Assembly: GCF_004337985.1 (NCBI RefSeq)
Contig: NW_021940921.1
Span: 372,001-436,000, forward strand
Origin: Pyricularia pennisetigena
Taxonomy: Eukaryota; Ascomycota; Sordariomycetes; Magnaporthales; Pyriculariaceae
Length of the DNA: 64,000 bases
Reading direction: 5' to 3'
The position numbers were made by a program, and so were the translations under genes. Numbering within the stretch: the first letter of the stretch is position 1; every line of letters begins with the position of its first letter. Under the pieces are notes generated by a model. It saw nothing but the letters and a program-made list of their open reading frames with translations. It had not been told where the DNA came from and did not search any database. Shown piece after piece: positions 43,560-58,055 of this stretch.

Positions 43560-44842
43560 TGTTGCGTCTTGGTTGTTCTAATAGACGAAGAAATGAAAAT
43601 TTAACACCTCTTTTTTTTCCTTGTTTGTGCCACCCGAGCAATATTCATCCGATACAAGATAAGGAAAAACTAAGACAATGGACATATACAAATAAAAACA
43701 AAAATCCTAGGTGGTATGCGGCTCAACCGGTGCCGGATCTTGTCTTCTTTTTAAGACTTCCCCAAACAAAAACAAAAAGTATTGCCCCGGAACCGGCGAG
43801 CAACTGAGGGGCGCCCGCAATCCGCATCGGGGGACCGCCCTGGGAACGAGATCGGGGTAAATGTCCCCTCATGACTAAAGGGTGAGGGGGAAGAGCCATT
43901 GACAGGTCTTGCCTTGGCCTTTCAAGCTCTCACTTTTGGAGACTTTGCACCGGTGCAAGCCCATGGGGGGAAGGGGGAAGAAGTTCGGATAATCCCCCGA
44001 GGTTTTGACGTGTGTGGGGTTGAATGTGTGTGGAGAGAAGAGCAGGGAAGTGACCCCCAACTTGACCCCCAAAGGAGAGCTAGCCGCATTCATCTTGCTA
44101 ATAAGTGGGCGATCCCCATTGGCCTGGGGCGTCAGCCGACCAACTAAAAAGAAAGAAGGCCGTTTAGATGGTTCAAGGCCCCGTTGAGCCCCTTAAAAAA
44201 TAATCCACTGGACGGGGATGCAGCATTATACTAGTATGTCATAAACGTATCATATTCGCACGTGTCGGGGTACCTCGTGTCGAGGCCGCTTTTTTGTTTT
44301 TCCCCATTGCGGAGTACGGAGTACTTTTTTTTTTTTTTTTTTTTTTTTTCTTTGCTTGGTCTGGATTGTCTGCGTCTCCTCCTCCACAGCGTCCAGACAA
44401 TGCCTATGGAGATGGACCAAAAAGAAGCCCAAAAATTATATCCCCGTGGGGATTTCCCCAGCACAAGCCGACTGCTCCGGTTTTTTTCGCACAACCCCAC
44501 AGACCTAATAATTCTGTGGGCATTTCTTGTCTGGAGCCTCGAATCGCTTCGCTTCAATGGAAATGGTCCAGGGGTTCTAATGGCTCTTGTGTGTCATTGG
44601 GGAGGATGCCGATAAGGTGCCGACAGCATGGGTTGGGATGTGACGGTTATAAGCCGGGTGCGGCCTGTTGTTGATTTTTCTTTTCCCCTGGGAATGATGG
44701 CTGTTCCTTGATCCTTATCTGTCTGGACTTTGTAGCGCTTCAGAAGCTGTGTCGAGAGTGTTTATTGCGCTCTTTTTTTTTCTTCTTCTTTGGTCTATTT
44801 GTTGCTGCATTTTGCAGCTCGTCACTCGTCCTTATCGACACG
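43560..44842. other. Intergenic region between divergent genes
   Basis: Shared promoter region of the GH31 gene (minus) and the permease gene (plus). Contains a T25 run (44325-44349) preceded by a duplicated CGGAGTA motif. No supported gene. Confidence 0.5.
44325..44349. repeat. T25 homopolymer
   Basis: 25 consecutive T on the plus strand in the divergent promoter region. Confidence 0.9.
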
Positions 44843-46707
44843 ATGGCTGATGCTGCCACCAAAGACGCCATCGGGGGCGAAAGCGCCCAGATCGAGTCGG
44901 CGGCGCCCGACAAGCCCAGCACGATACACGCGGACGATGCCATCGGACCGGCACCAAAGCTGCCCAAGGGCATGGACAAGGCCGAGCAGTTCCTCAAGGA
45001 GGCCGGGCACAGCGTGACGGTGACGGTGGGCAACAACCGACGGGTGGTGCGGCTCATCGACCTGCGGCTGCTGCCGATCCTGCTCGTGGTCTACAGCCTG
45101 CAGTCGCTGGACAAGAACACGCTGTCGTACGCGGCCGTGTTTGGGCTGATCGAGGACGCCAAGCTCGTGGGCGACCAGTTCAGCTGGCTGGGCAGCGTCG
45201 TCTACGTGGCGCAGCTTGTGTTCCAGCCGCTCGTGGCCTACCTGCTCGTCGTCATGCCGGTCGGCAGGTTCATGACCTTTATGGTGTTTTGCTGGGGCGC
45301 CATCCTGTGCGGCATGGCCGCCGCCCACAACTTTGCCGGCCTCATGAGCGCGAGGCTGCTGCTCGGCATCTTTGAGAGCACCGTCGCCCCGGCCTTTGTC
45401 GCCATCGTCCAGATGTGGTACCGCCGCCGCGAGCAGACCAAGCGCAACGCCGCCTGGTACGCCATGCTGGGCATCGTCAACATCCTGGGCAGCCTGTTGA
45501 CCTACGGCCTGGGCCACATCCAGACCGACGCGCTGCACTCGTACCAAATCATATTTTTGTTCTGCGGCGGCTTGACGGTTATGTGGTCTGTTGTTATGGG
45601 GTGAGTGCCATTTTTTCTGTGTGGTGTTTTATTTTATTTTTTTTGGAGTTGGAGTTGGAGTTGGAGAGATGGAGGGAGAGAGAAAAAGAGAGAGAGAGAG
45701 AGAGGGAGATTAACAAGTACTTACGTTCACAAACAAAAACAGAATCTTCATGCCCGATTCCCCCATGACGGCCAAGTTCCTCAAGGGTGACGACAAGCTC
45801 ATCGCCGTCGAGAGACTGCGCATGAACCAGCAGGGTATCAGCTCAGGGGTCTGGAAGTGGGAGCATGTTTGGGAATGCATGATGGACCCCAAGACCTGGC
45901 TTTGGTTCTCTACCATGTTTATTATTTCGTAAGTTTCTTTTCCTTCTTTTCTTCTCGTCAGCACCAAAGCCCACTACTAACTTGGCTTTCTTTTACTCCC
46001 AACACAGCGTTCCCAGCGGTGGCATCTCAACCTTTGGCCCCCTCATCATCGGCTCCTTCGGCTTCGACCGATTCACCACGATCCTCTTCAACATCCCCTT
46101 TGGCGCGATCCAGCTGGTGGCCACGCTGGGCGGGGCCTGGCTGGCCGACAAGATCAAGATGAAGGGCCCCGTGCTGATGCTCCTCTGCATGGGCCCCATC
46201 GCAGGCTGCGCCATCCTGCTGGCGACGACGCGCGAGGCGTCGGACCGGGGGCTGAACCTGTTTGCCTACTACATCATCTCCTTCTACCCGGGCATCTCGC
46301 CGCTCATCTACTCGTGGTCGGGCCAGAACACGGGCGGCGACACCAAGCGCAAGGTGACGACGGCCATGATCTTCATCGGGTCCAACGCCGGCAACATCGC
46401 GGGGCCCTTGCTCTTCACGCCCGAGGAGAAGCCCGGCTACAGGAGGGGTCTGACGGCCAACCTCGTCATGTTTGTGCTCCTCATCGTGCTCTTCGGCCTC
46501 GGCATGCTCCTCATCAAGTACCTCAACAAGAAGCACGCCGCGCAGCGCGTCGCCCTCGGAAAGCCAGAGGTCGTCATCGACTACAGCATGGCCGACACCA
46601 GCGCGTCCATGGGCGACGACGAGCCGATCAATGACGAGTCGGTTGGCGAGAGGGGTTTCGAGGACACGACGGATCTGAAGAATGAGGATTTCATCTACGT
46701 GTACTAA
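44843..46707 (+). CDS. MFS transporter, Dal5/allantoate permease-like (anion:cation symporter family)
   Basis: Three exons, 44843-45600, 45743-45928 and 46008-46707, encode 547 aa. Introns are 142 nt (GTGAGT…ACAG) and 79 nt (GTAAGT, CTACTAAC branch, ACACAG), both in phase 2; the joins give VVMG-IFMPDSPMTAKFL and FIIS-VPSGGISTFGPL. The protein has a hydrophilic N terminus of about 65 residues, then 12 likely membrane spans. Typical of the Dal5/ACS group are DLRLLPILLVVYSLQSLDKN (span 1), the loop RLLLGIFESTVAPAFVAIVQ with MWYRRREQ, and YYIISFYPGISPLIYSWSGQNTGG. Members import allantoate, nicotinate, pantothenate and other organic anions at the plasma membrane; the substrate here is unknown. 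ATG 44843 is the first ATG in an otherwise open upstream frame. Confidence 0.9.
45646..45710. repeat. (GGAGTT)n and (GA)n repeats in permease intron 1
   Basis: Three to four GGAGTT units followed by an imperfect purine GA/GAAA stretch lie entirely inside the first intron of the MFS gene. Confidence 0.85.
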
Positions 46708-47412
46708 GGGGCGAATAACCTTTTTTTTTTTCTCTCTTTTGCTTGAATGCCGGATGGCCTGGTCTTTTTTTGGTCTGACTTTGTTTTTGTTTTTTTCCTT
46801 TCGCGTTCGGGTTTCGAGAAATGTACGTTAGAAGTCTGTCTAGAATTCAAGGGATGCTTTTGTGGTCTGAATAATCGGCATGTCGTTGGTTGTTGATGAT
46901 GCATGCCTACTTGCCGATGCATGCCTACTTGCGGATATGCTAGGCCAGATCGATCTGATCTCAAGTGATGAAAGGGGAGACAAAAGAAAAAAAACTTCTT
47001 TGTCCACGAACTCGAGTTAAAGATGCGCTGACTGGACCCAACCATCCCTGCTACGTGGAGGCGCAACAAAGGTCATCCATTGTTTACGGTATTCATGATT
47101 GTGCTCATTGTTTATGTTTAACCGTGGAGTTAATATAAAGTCTAAAGCCTGGCACTTTCCAGAATGCAGTTAATCTGCAAAGTCTAACGAGCTTTTGGAC
47201 AATCGCAAGTTCCAGTCCAGTATTGAATCTGGTATTCGTCACGGGAAAAGGAAACAGAAAAGCCCCGTAAAACCATCCGGAATCTCTTACTGCCAAACCG
47301 CCAAGTATACTACTAACCAAGGACCGCATTTTTAAAAGCACTCTCTGCAGAAAAAAAGAGACAGGAAAACAGACAAGACATAAAAAGATACAAAAAATAA
47401 AAAAAAAAAAAA
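46708..47412. other. Intergenic region
   Basis: Permease 3' flank with T runs, a direct duplication of GATGCATGCCTACTTGC (about 46900-46933), and an A13 run abutting the next start codon. No supported gene. Confidence 0.5.
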
Positions 47413-48306
47413 ATGACATACTTCCAACCAACCAACAGCGACACGGTCTGGCAGCGCGAAAAGACAACCATCATCCAGGCCATCACCAAGGCGGCGCCGT
47501 CCACGGTGCTGCTCGACGTGCTCTGCGTGCCGCTCGAGGTGGTGGGCGGCGCCGTGTCGCGCACCGTCGTCGTCTGCACCAAGACGAGGATCGACAACGC
47601 CACGCGCGCCGCCATCCGCACGCGCATCGCCGCCCTGAATCCGTGCGAGGACCGCTTCGATGTCGTCTACAGGACCGGCGAGATCACCCGCATCTACGCC
47701 GAGGTCATTGGTGCGAGCAGGGAGTGGATCGCGGCCGTGTGGGATGAGGATGGCGATGATGTTAATGATGATGATGACGTCTGTGATGTCTCTGCTGGCG
47801 CTGATCAGGGGTCGGTGGTGGGCGGCAAAGGGGACGGAGGAGAAGCAGAGGAGACTTTGACCATGGTGGATGATCTTGTCAAGGCAGAGGTCGCCAAGGC
47901 GCTCCGGGAGATCGAGGCCGACGCCGCGGCCCACCAGGTCGACGCCGAGGTCTCTGAGCCGATGGAACAAATCGAGGCCGACGTCAAGGCCGAGCGTCGT
48001 CCCAGGGTGCGTTTCGCCATCGAGCCGTCGGAATCCTGTAAATCAACCCCTGAGAAGGCATCACCGGCAGTCATAGACGCCGTCAAAGAGCAAGTCAAAC
48101 CAGAGGTTCGCAGGCCATGTCTCGCAAAGCCGGCCACCAGGCCATCTGGACTCCAGCCACCCAGGCCAATCTCGGCCATCCCAAGCAGGCTTCAGGCTCC
48201 GACTAAACCTGCACCACCAAGAGGGCTTCCTCGTCCCCATTCCCGATCTCAATCTCTCTCTGTGTGCCAGCGTCAAAGTTCCTCACCCGCACCCAAGACG
48301 CAAGAT

Positions 48307-48339
<33 letters not shown>

Positions 48340-48624
48340 TCCAAAACACTCCCTCGCGTACAGGGCATGAGCAGGCTGCAGGCCCCAAGAAAGTCGACCT
48401 CGCTGTCGGCTCCCCCTCCAGCTCCGGTGCAGAGCAAGCTGAAGGTGCCACAGGCCAAAAGCCGGATTGTCCAACCGCGAGCAAAGATGGAGCCTGCTTG
48501 TGAGCCAGCTACGCCACGGGTCACCACCAAACTGTTGACTCCACCGCAGGTTCGAGGGCTTCCTAGACCTTCCACTAGGATGGGCATGCTTCCAAGGGCT
48601 CTCCCTCGGCCGACAAGAGGTTAG
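47413..48624 (+). CDS. Hypothetical protein with globular N-domain and polyQ/Pro-rich tail
   Basis: 403 aa, single exon, ATG at 47413 directly after an A-rich leader. Family not recognised. Residues about 1-105 look folded (STVLLDVLCVPLEVVGGAVS, TRIYAEVIGASREWIAAVW). An acidic stretch follows (DEDGDDVNDDDDVCDV), then a charged helix (VKAEVAKALREIEADAAAHQ), then a basic, disordered Ser/Pro/Arg tail with SRLQAPTKPAPPRGLPRPHS repeats, a run of 11 Gln (48306-48340) and a C terminus ending RALPRPTRG. The tail repeats the motif R-LP-RP several times and could bind partners or nucleic acid; this is inference. Confidence 0.75.
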
Positions 48625-48813
48625 ATGGGGTCGATGCGGGAATGATGAGTTCAACTTGGTCTTTATATGGTACAGCACTTTTTGACTTCTGAACCCACGG
48701 GACACATCTCTCTCCGATTTGCCACCAGGGCCAGGCGAGGGACATATGTATACGTTGGCAGTGCTGAAAGGAGCCTCCAAGCTAGCAGCGCCAGATACTC
48801 ATTAGATCACTCA

Positions 48814-49254
48814 CTACTGCTGTTTATTCTGGCCCTGATTCTGGCCGTTGAACTGGTCATCAAATGCTCCAATATGCCATTCCGCATTCTGCTGCTGGCG
48901 TTTCTCGGCCGCTGCCACGTCGCCCTGGTTTCCCTGTACATGCGGCGCCTGCGTGTTGAAGGGCTCGGAACGGCTGCTTTGCTGAGCATGGGTGGTGGTA
49001 GCAGAGAACGAGTAGGACGATGTGTAGGAAGACGAACCGGGTTTTGAGTTGCTGCCACTGCTCTGACCTGCCTGGTTTCTATTGTTTTGGCTGTATGAGA
49101 AACAAGAAAAGAAAAGAAGAAAAAAAAAGTTAGTTTTTTATGTTCGAACTGCCCCCCGGTAACTGGGTTAGCTACAAATGCGACCTCACGTGTTAGCCGA
49201 GCCATGGGTGGCACCGGTCGAGTGTCCTGCTGAGGTGTTGCGCGACGAAGTCAT
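48814..49254 (-). CDS. Small Ser/Gln-rich protein, two exons
   Basis: Exons 49254-49190 and 49090-48814 with a 99-nt intron (GTGAGG donor, CATACAG acceptor) encode 113 aa, and the phase-2 junction restores the frame (GSANT-QNNRNQ). The protein starts MTSSRNTSAGHSTGATHGSA, continues with Ser/Thr/Asn/Tyr-rich sequence (SSSYTSSYSFSATTT) and ends with a charged segment (GDVAAAEKRQQQNAEWHIGA) and a Gln/Asn tail. No signal peptide or membrane segment. It resembles small low-complexity fungal proteins with conserved MTSSRNTS-type starts, but no function is known. Frames that ignore the intron give no sensible product, which supports the splicing model. Confidence 0.65.
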
Positions 49255-50373
49255 TTTTTTCTTTTTTTCCACTTGGGAGTGATACTTTTTTTTTTTGGTC
49301 TTGTCACAGTCTGTTGAGCGAAAAAAAAAAGTTTTCCCTCGGGTGAATAGAAAGTAATAGTTGACGCTGGACAAGACCTCGTTTATATAGTATTTTACCT
49401 TTCCATGCCGCAGAGCCATCATGTCGTCGTTTCAACTCGAGATGAGTGGCGGCAGATTTGCAGGCCACGCAGTGAACGTTTGACAAGCAAGTTTGACAAG
49501 CAGGTGCTCATGATTTCATGACAAGATTGGGCACTTGGGGATGGATTGTAGAGTGTTTGCTTGTTGGAGAGACATGTCGTCTTTGCCCAGGAACAAAGTC
49601 GGACTTGCCCTGACTGTCATGGAAAGCTTGTGCCAATGGAAGCCGTTCTCCGATAGACACTGTCGACGAGTCGATGATCGAAGCCATATATAGTCAGTCA
49701 TTCCAGTTTTACAGACAAAACCTCGTGACTAAGGCTCAACCTGGGCCAAAACATATAGAATAATCTGGCAGCTACGGGAAGGAAAGAAATTGAGAAATGA
49801 CAGCCAACCCCAGAGCCGACAGTGGAGAATCAGCAAAATAGCCGCGGGGTTCAGTGGCATCAGAATCCACAAACTCCACCCAAGCTGCAGTTGAAGGACC
49901 CTGAAGTTGTAAGCGCTTAGCTCAATAAGGCGACAACAAAAGATAACGTCTATCGAATGGAGGATCACTCATCACATTCCGTCACACTCGGCAGACACAA
50001 ACATAGACGCACAGAGAAACAAAAGCAGAGTCAGACGGTGTGGTGTAACAGAGGAACATTACCTCCCTTGCCGGCCCCCTCCCAGTCAGGCTTTGCTCAT
50101 TCATTCATCTCCTCAAGTCTAGACCATCAATCTTTATCTGCAATGCAGTGACCCCTCATCGCCAAGCCGGGATGGCTGCCTGCTCGGGTGGTGGTCGTTT
50201 TTTTGCATCTTGACTTGACTTGGCTTGGCCTGACTTGATATTTTTTTGCATTTGTTTCTCGCTTGTCTTTTTGTTTTCCTAGCCGTGCTTTTTGTTTCGT
50301 TTGTCGCGCCATCTCCCAACGAAACCAAACGACAACGCACATCCATCGGCTCAACACGGCGCAATCTCTCATC
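49255..50373. other. Intergenic region between divergent genes
   Basis: Promoter regions for the small Ser/Gln-rich protein and the F-box gene. Short A/T runs near 49255-49330; the last 250 bp are T-rich leader-like sequence. No supported gene. Confidence 0.5.
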
Positions 50374-51068
50374 ATGACTGCCCTCCCAAAAATAAGCGCC
50401 AGCGTCTTGAGTCCAACGCTGCTCGACAATCTCGTCGAGAAGGACGAGACCGATATCAACAAGGTCATCCGCGACCTGCCTCCCGTCAAACCCATGACTC
50501 TCCCTTCTCGTCCCAGCGACGCGTACGGCACTCTCGCCTTTCTGCCGACCGAGATACTCATCGCCACGGCATCGCACCTCGACGTCCTGACCTTGACGCG
50601 CCTAGCCCAGGCGTCGATGGCCTGGAAGGACGTGGTCCACTTCAACCCCATCTACCGCGACCTGATAGCCCACGTCCCAGACGTCCTGGCCGCCCTTGCC
50701 GCCACGGGCCTGCTGGCCGTGCACCCCGCGCCCGTGCTGCACCACGCCCTCCGCTCCTGGCGCTGCTCCAGCTGCAACGTCCACTTTGGCGGCTACCTGT
50801 TCCTGCCCACGGCCGAGCGCGCCTGCCTCAGCTGCCTGGCCGAGAACCCAGCCCTGCGCGTCTACGACCCGGCGAGCGTGCAGCGGTGCTTCGGCTTGTC
50901 CGACTCGCAGCTCGCCCGCCTGCCGCGCCTGCGCGTCATCCGCGGCAGCTACAAGGTCGGCTCGTACGCCGACGCCCGCGTCGGCAAGTCCATGGTCGCC
51001 GTGGGCGCCGCCAGGAAGCTCTCGGCGGGCCAGCTCGCGCCCATCGAGGACTCGGAGTGGGAGCACCC

Positions 51069-51105
<37 letters not shown>

Positions 51106-51588
51106 CTCGGCAGGGACGGCGGCGGCCGCCTGGGGTCCTTTGATCGCCCGTCGTACGGCCCGAACCGGAGACCGCCCAGCGCCCACGTGACCATGATGCT
51201 GCGCACCATGCGCGACGCGCCGCTCAAGCCGCCCGGCGGCGACCTGACGCTGCGCCCGAGGCCGCGCTACCGCATCGACGACTACCTGTCGGGCGTGGCG
51301 GTCGTGCGGATGCCGTACCTTCCCGGGCCGAGGCACGGGGCAGCCGCCACACTCGACCGCGGCCGCCTGTGCCGCGGCTGTCTGGTCACCCAGACCCACT
51401 ACCGGAGCGGCAAGCTGCCCGGCGGCGTGGCGGCTGCCATGTGGCCGTCGGACCTGGTGGACGGCGGGAGGCGGGCCATGGAGGCCATCACGACGCGGCT
51501 GTGGACGAGGGAGGGGTTTACGGAACACGTGAGGGAGTGCTACGGCGCGAGGTTGCTGTTGCGCCAGTGGGGGATCGTTGAGGAATGA
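50374..51588 (+). CDS. F-box-like protein with Cys-rich segments
   Basis: 404 aa from ATG 50374 (upstream codons are open but lack an ATG). Residues about 52-98 match an F-box: LAFLPTEILIATASHLDVLT followed by LTRLAQASMAWKDVVHFNPI. F-boxes bind Skp1 and make substrate receptors of SCF ubiquitin ligases. A Cys cluster follows (WRCSSCNVHFGGYLF…ACLSCL) that may bind zinc, and another CxxC lies near residue 335 (GRLCRGCLVTQTHYRSGKLP). A run of 12 Gln (CAG repeats, about 51070-51102) interrupts the middle. The C-terminal part ends in a helical region (WTREGFTEHVRECYGARLLL). Substrate unknown. Similar F-box/Cys architectures are common in filamentous ascomycetes. Confidence 0.82.
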
Positions 51589-53638
51589 AACTCGTTTTTG
51601 TTGCCTAGTCTAATGTGTGGACGGGAGAAGAAAGCAGACGGGGGTACAAGAAAATTATGATTCCGCCAGGCCCAGCTAAAGGAAAGCAAAGCAAGGTTTA
51701 GCGGCTGTGCTAATTCGGACGTCGCGCGGCCCCATGCATCCGAGCGTTCCCCGTCTGCCGTTTACTGTTGGAGTTTTTTTTTTTTTTTTTGGTCCGAGAC
51801 ATTGTGGGATTTGCTTGTGATTTTCCATCTCGGAGGGAGATCTCGGGAGAAGGGGGAAATATCATACAAAATAAAATAAAATAAAATCAAAAAATAAAAA
51901 ATAAAAAATAAAAATATTCTCGTCATTAGACCACAACTCGAGAACAAGGCAGCTTTTGCTTCATTTTGTGCCCTTTTTCTTTCCCGCTCCTCCTGTCTGT
52001 TCTCTCGACTTGACGTTGCGCTTACCTCTACACAACGAATATCGGTCCTGCGCACCCGGCTTGGCGCTTCGGCAAGACGTTTTGTTTTTCATTGACTTTT
52101 TTTTTCTTCTTTTTCTTTTCTTTTTTATTGCTCAAATATTGACTCGTGGGTATGCGTCGCATGGCCTGTTGTGGTTTCACCTTTTTTTTTTTTTGTTTTT
52201 TTTTTTTTGTTTTCCGGCGGCGCTTCTGCGGACGTTTTACCACATAATTTTTGCCAACTGGGTTGAGTGGGAAATTTGCCAAGAACTTTTTGCAAAGAGG
52301 CCTCGGGAGAAATCGGACCTTTCTACGTAATACATCGCCCCCTCCTTCAAAATTGTGATTGATGGATGAGATGTTTTTTTGTTTTCTTTTGGTGTTTTTG
52401 GGTCCCTGATGGTCCATGCGAGGAAAGACTTTTTCATTCTTACTCACGGCCTCTTGGCATCTGTTTGTGTTTCCGTTTTTTATTTCAATTTCTTTCTGTC
52501 GTAGTGTTTGATATTACTCAGGGTTTCATCACGGATGGAGTATTTTCTTTTTATTTTGTGCCCTTTGCATCGCGTGTCTTTTTGCGGGTCGCCCGAGATT
52601 TCCACGAGCTTTTCTTTCTTTCTTTTTTAATAAAACCCCCTTATTCCCGAGATTTCCATATTGCTTTTATTTGGTCATTGTTATGTACACTCCCCCCTGG
52701 TCCTGGTTAGGTGCGCATTAAGATGCAACTCCGCAAGCGTACCGTAGTCCGCGGGCGGATCATGCTTGCTTTTTCTTTTTTCCTTTTCTTTTGGCCAGAA
52801 AAGACGCCCGGCGCAAGCCGTGTGAATTTTTTGTTGGAGCCTTTTGGAGGCCTGTCGCGCGGTTGGGATCGTGGAAAGTGACGTCGCCCGGTGCATGCAT
52901 GCTCGCTAGGAGCCTTGGCAGCTACTAAAACCAGAGGCACGAACGATTGATGGCGGCTTCATGTACAAGCTTGTCTTTGGGGCGGACATGTGTAGCTTGG
53001 CTTTCAGACTAGTTCGAGGGAATGGTAATTGTATGGAATTTTCTTGGTATTGAATTGTTTGTTTATTGCAAGGATGAGAAAAATCAAGTCCTAATGCTAC
53101 ATACAAGAACAGAAAGCGAATAACAAAAAGGAGAAATTCTGGGGGGTATCAAATCATTCCAATCCACCAGAAACAGCAAAAAATCAAGACAAAAACCCCG
53201 TAACAAATGAGGATATCGCCTTCATGGTGGCACAAAAAGAATCCTGTTTTGTTCATGTTTTGGTGCAAGTGACAAGAAAGAATTGAAACCAAGTCTCCCC
53301 GAGACATGCAAACTCCGAAAAAAGAAAAAAACAGTGCCCAAGGGATATCCAGTAAGACCAAATTGACGAGTTCGTTCAAAAAGAGAATATTGTTCTCAAG
53401 GCATTTCTGCCGTGGAAAAAAAGCCTGTGTTCCAAGGCCGAGGTGGATAGACGCGCAGAAGCTGATCGGATCTATATTTCAAGCATCCGATGGTTGCATA
53501 TGCAGTCGATTATTAGGCATTTTTTTTCATGCCGAAAGGTGGTAAGATAAGGTGGGTGATTTGAAAGTGGCTGATGTTGATTTTGTTCAAGTGCCGTTAT
53601 GCTTTCCACGTGCGCCTTATAAACTTTTTTTTGGGTTT
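51589..53638. other. Intergenic region, 2 kb
   Basis: T-rich throughout with many T8-T17 runs, AAAAT-type arrays (51867-51915) and mostly uninformative frames. No supported gene. Confidence 0.5.
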
Positions 53639-53926
53639 TTAGACGCACTGCTCGCACGAGACGTGGCTGCACTGGCGGTTGATGCACTTGTTGCTAATGA
53701 CAAACATAGTACCGCAGCAGTGGCAGCGCGTGCCCTGGTAGGAGCCGGCGTAAGACGAGCCGCTCGACGACTTGCGACGAGGCTGCTCAATGTTCCAGGC
53801 GGCAGGGCTGGGCTTGGTGGCCGAAGAAGGGGAGATGGCCGAAGAGGAGCGGTCAAAGGAGAAGCTGGACTCGCCAAGCGCAATCTTGAGGGTGGGAGCG
53901 CGCTTGGGGACGGTGGTGGATGACAT
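53639..53926 (-). CDS. Small protein with C-terminal Cys-rich zinc-finger-like motif
   Basis: 95 aa, ATG at 53926, single exon. The N-terminal 60 residues are Ser/Pro/Lys-rich and disordered (TVPKRAPTLKIALGES, PRRKSSSGSSYAGSYQG). The last 29 residues carry seven Cys and one His, TRCHCCGTMFVISNKCINRQ then CSHVSCEQCV, spaced like paired CxxC zinc knuckles. It resembles the zinc-binding ends of small fungal proteins with a CxxCG…C…H.xC..C pattern. The compact ordered C terminus makes a real gene likely despite the length. Function unknown. Confidence 0.65.
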   Translation of the reverse strand: MSSTTVPKRAPTLKIALGESSFSFDRSSSAISPSSATKPSPAAWNIEQPRRKSSSGSSYAGSYQGTRCHCCGTMFVISNKCINRQCSHVSCEQCV

Positions 53927-57429
<3,503 letters not shown>

Positions 57430-57704
57430 CGAACCATGCAAGCCACCCCGCCCCCTTCCCTGCCTCTTTTCGATCCGAACAAAATGACGGATAATTAAAT
57501 GACCGCCGTCTCCTGACGCTTCAGGGGTCTTGGCATGCCGAGGGGAACGTTTGCAGTCTCAAGTCGTGGATTGGCGCGTGCTTGTCGACGTTGCGCACAG
57601 ATTTTTGGGGCAGTGAAGCGAGGAGGCATGGGATGAGGTTTGCTGAAGCTTTTGCTTTGCAGAGACGGCTTCCTTGGTAAAATCAGACGGGAATGGGCTG
57701 GGGC

Positions 57705-57707
<3 letters not shown>

Positions 57708-57765
<58 letters not shown>
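57708..57765. repeat. T58 homopolymer
   Basis: 58 consecutive T, 283 bp after the TG array. Confidence 0.93.
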
Positions 57766-57983
57766 CTTGGTTTCGGGCTAGAGCTGGACCCTAGACGCTC
57801 GGTCTAGATTGGCCTGATTATGGTGTGAGAGTGCTCGGCTTGTAATTAGCTTGTCAGCTGTTTTGGTCTTGGCCGTTGTTGGCGGGGTTGTTCCAGGTAT
57901 AATGTCCAGAGGAACGCCTTTTCGCAAACTTTTGTTTTCACTTTATATACTTGTAGATTTTAAATCTCTTTAACAGCAAAACA

Positions 57984-58055
57984 TCTTTCGTAGTATAGGG
58001 GTTAGTATGCAAGCTTGTCACGCTTGAGACCCGGGTTCGAATCCCGGCGAGAGAG
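57984..58055 (+). tRNA. tRNA-Asp (GTC)
   Basis: Acceptor stem TCTTTCG pairs with CGAGAGA with one T·G pair, discriminator G at 58055. The D arm has AGGGGTTA. The anticodon stem CAAGC/GCTTG encloses loop TTGTCAC with anticodon GTC at 58017-58019. The T arm CCGGG-TTCGAAT-CCCGG is perfect. No intron; 72 nt. A T5 run at about 58093 may end Pol III transcription. Confidence 0.95.

Noticed and set aside
44708..44842. 45-residue hydrophobic N-terminal extension of the permease
   Set aside because: Opens with TTG; the first ATG is at 44843, giving a typical hydrophilic N terminus.
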